From an uncultured Collinsella sp. (lineage in GTDB: Bacteria > Actinomycetota > Coriobacteriia > Coriobacteriales > Coriobacteriaceae), in contig CAAEEX010000119.1 in the NCBI GenBank assembly GCA_900755005.1, positions 1-6,235 on the forward strand: a DNA stretch of 6,235 nt, written 5' to 3'. Of the stretch, positions 5,876 through 6,235 are shown in pieces (the first letter of the stretch is position 1; every line of letters begins with the position of its first letter). The notes beneath the pieces were generated by a model. That model was not told where the DNA came from. It saw only the letters and a list, made by a program, of their open reading frames with translations, and did not search any database. The position numbers and the translations under genes were made by a program.

Positions 5876-5896
5876 CTAGGCGCGGCGAGCGCCTAG
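5876..5896 (-). terminator. GC-rich hairpin overlapping the stop codon of the precorrin-6A reductase gene
   Basis: A perfect 8-bp stem (5876-5883 with 5889-5896) with a five-base loop contains the minus-strand stop codon TAG at 5893-5895. On the minus strand it is followed by a GC-rich stretch and only scattered T residues (GGGCCCTTCAAT), so it is a weak or T-tract-poor terminator. It could act jointly with the inverted repeat at 5797-5863. It may simply be an RNA 3'-end stabiliser. Confidence 0.4.
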
Positions 5897-6235
5897 CGCG
5901 CGAACTCCCGTAAGAGCGCGTCTTCCACTTCCCGAAGCGAAAGGGACCCGCCTCCCTCGGCGGGACGGGCGACCACGATGCAGCGCGCTCCCGCGTCGCG
6001 CGCGGCGGCGAGCTTCTCGGCCGTGCCGCCTACGGTTCCCGAGTCCTTGGTCACAAGCCACTGGGCGCCCACCTGCCGAAGCATCGCCTCGTTGAGCTCG
6101 CGGGTGAAGGGCCCCTGCATGCCGATGACGTGCGACGGCGAAAACCCCGCGTCGATGCACTTCGTTATAGCACCGGGCAGCGGGAGCACACGCACGAAGA
6201 AGCGCTCCGCGAAATCGGCGACGCGCGTGTAGGGA
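5893..6235 (-). CDS. cobK: Precorrin-6A / cobalt-precorrin-6A reductase (C-terminal part, 5' end outside window)
   Basis: This enzyme reduces the macrocycle of (cobalt-)precorrin-6A with NADPH (NADH in some cobalt-precorrin enzymes), a step of corrin-ring synthesis toward cobalamin, in the cytoplasm. About 114 C-terminal residues are visible. The frame is open through to the right edge (PYTRVADFAERFF precedes RVLPLPGA), so the GTG at 6195-6193 is internal. Characteristic family features are RVLPLPGAITKC, the MQGPFTRELNEAMLRQ segment and LVTKDSGTVGGTAEKLAAARDAG, followed by a hydrophobic strand CIVVARP and a short C-terminal helix ending at TAG 5895-5893. It is convergent with the exporter operon and richer in GC than its neighbours. 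It would be CbiJ if the organism uses the anaerobic pathway, which is likely for an anaerobe. The rest of the cobalamin cluster is presumably to the right. Confidence 0.9.
   Translation of the reverse strand, partial: PYTRVADFAERFFVRVLPLPGAITKCIDAGFSPSHVIGMQGPFTRELNEAMLRQVGAQWLVTKDSGTVGGTAEKLAAARDAGARCIVVARPAEGGGSLSLREVEDALLREFAR

Noticed and set aside
6193..6195. GTG as the true start of the minus-strand gene
   Set aside because: The frame continues upstream with family-like residues to the window edge, and the conserved RVLP motif is internal in CobK/CbiJ proteins.
5978..6232. 84-residue plus-strand frame opposite the precorrin-6A reductase gene
   Set aside because: The minus-strand frame has unmistakable CobK/CbiJ motifs, so this is its shadow.

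Overview
The window reads as a moderately GC-rich (by eye about 60% in genes, lower between them) chromosomal segment of an anaerobic actinobacterium. The class Coriobacteriia is most likely, and a Collinsella-like organism is my best guess. This rests on an Fe-S type serine dehydratase, an Actinobacteria/Firmicutes-style membrane-anchored L,D-transpeptidase, a Gram-positive-type MacAB/YknXYZ-like exporter, a cobalamin-synthesis gene, and overall base and codon style. It is inference, because no rRNA or other marker gene is present.

Layout from left to right. (1) Bases 1-350 hold the 3' end of an iron-sulfur L-serine dehydratase alpha domain, closed by a strong hairpin terminator (369-395). 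(2) A TATAAT-type promoter (437-442) precedes a single gene (500-2233) for a membrane-anchored, peptidoglycan-binding L,D-transpeptidase. (3) A 132-bp gap carries an inverted repeat (2302-2331) that runs into a TATAAT box (2330-2335). It precedes a tightly packed three-gene operon: a membrane-fusion/adaptor protein (2366-3799), a MacB/LolD-type ABC ATPase (3799-4572) and a FtsX/MacB-type permease (4569-5783). The genes overlap by 1 and 4 bases. (4) A 109-bp convergent gap holds a 12-bp inverted repeat spanning 67 bp (5797-5863) and an 8-bp hairpin (5876-5896). (5) On the minus strand, 5893-6235 is the C-terminal part of a precorrin-6A reductase (CobK/CbiJ) that continues past the right edge.

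How the genes work together. The three-gene operon should form one envelope complex: an ATPase dimer, two four-helix permease subunits and an adaptor ring, exporting an unidentified substrate (candidates are peptides, lipids or drugs) or acting as a mechanotransmission device. The L,D-transpeptidase acts in the same compartment, crosslinking or modifying peptidoglycan, but has its own promoter. The flanking serine dehydratase and cobalamin genes look like unrelated housekeeping metabolism.

I saw no CRISPR array, tRNA, rRNA, transposase or phage gene. The parts that ordinary annotation does not explain are the two inverted repeats at 2302-2331 and 5797-5863. I do not see convincing evidence for a wholly new system. 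The genes belong to known families.
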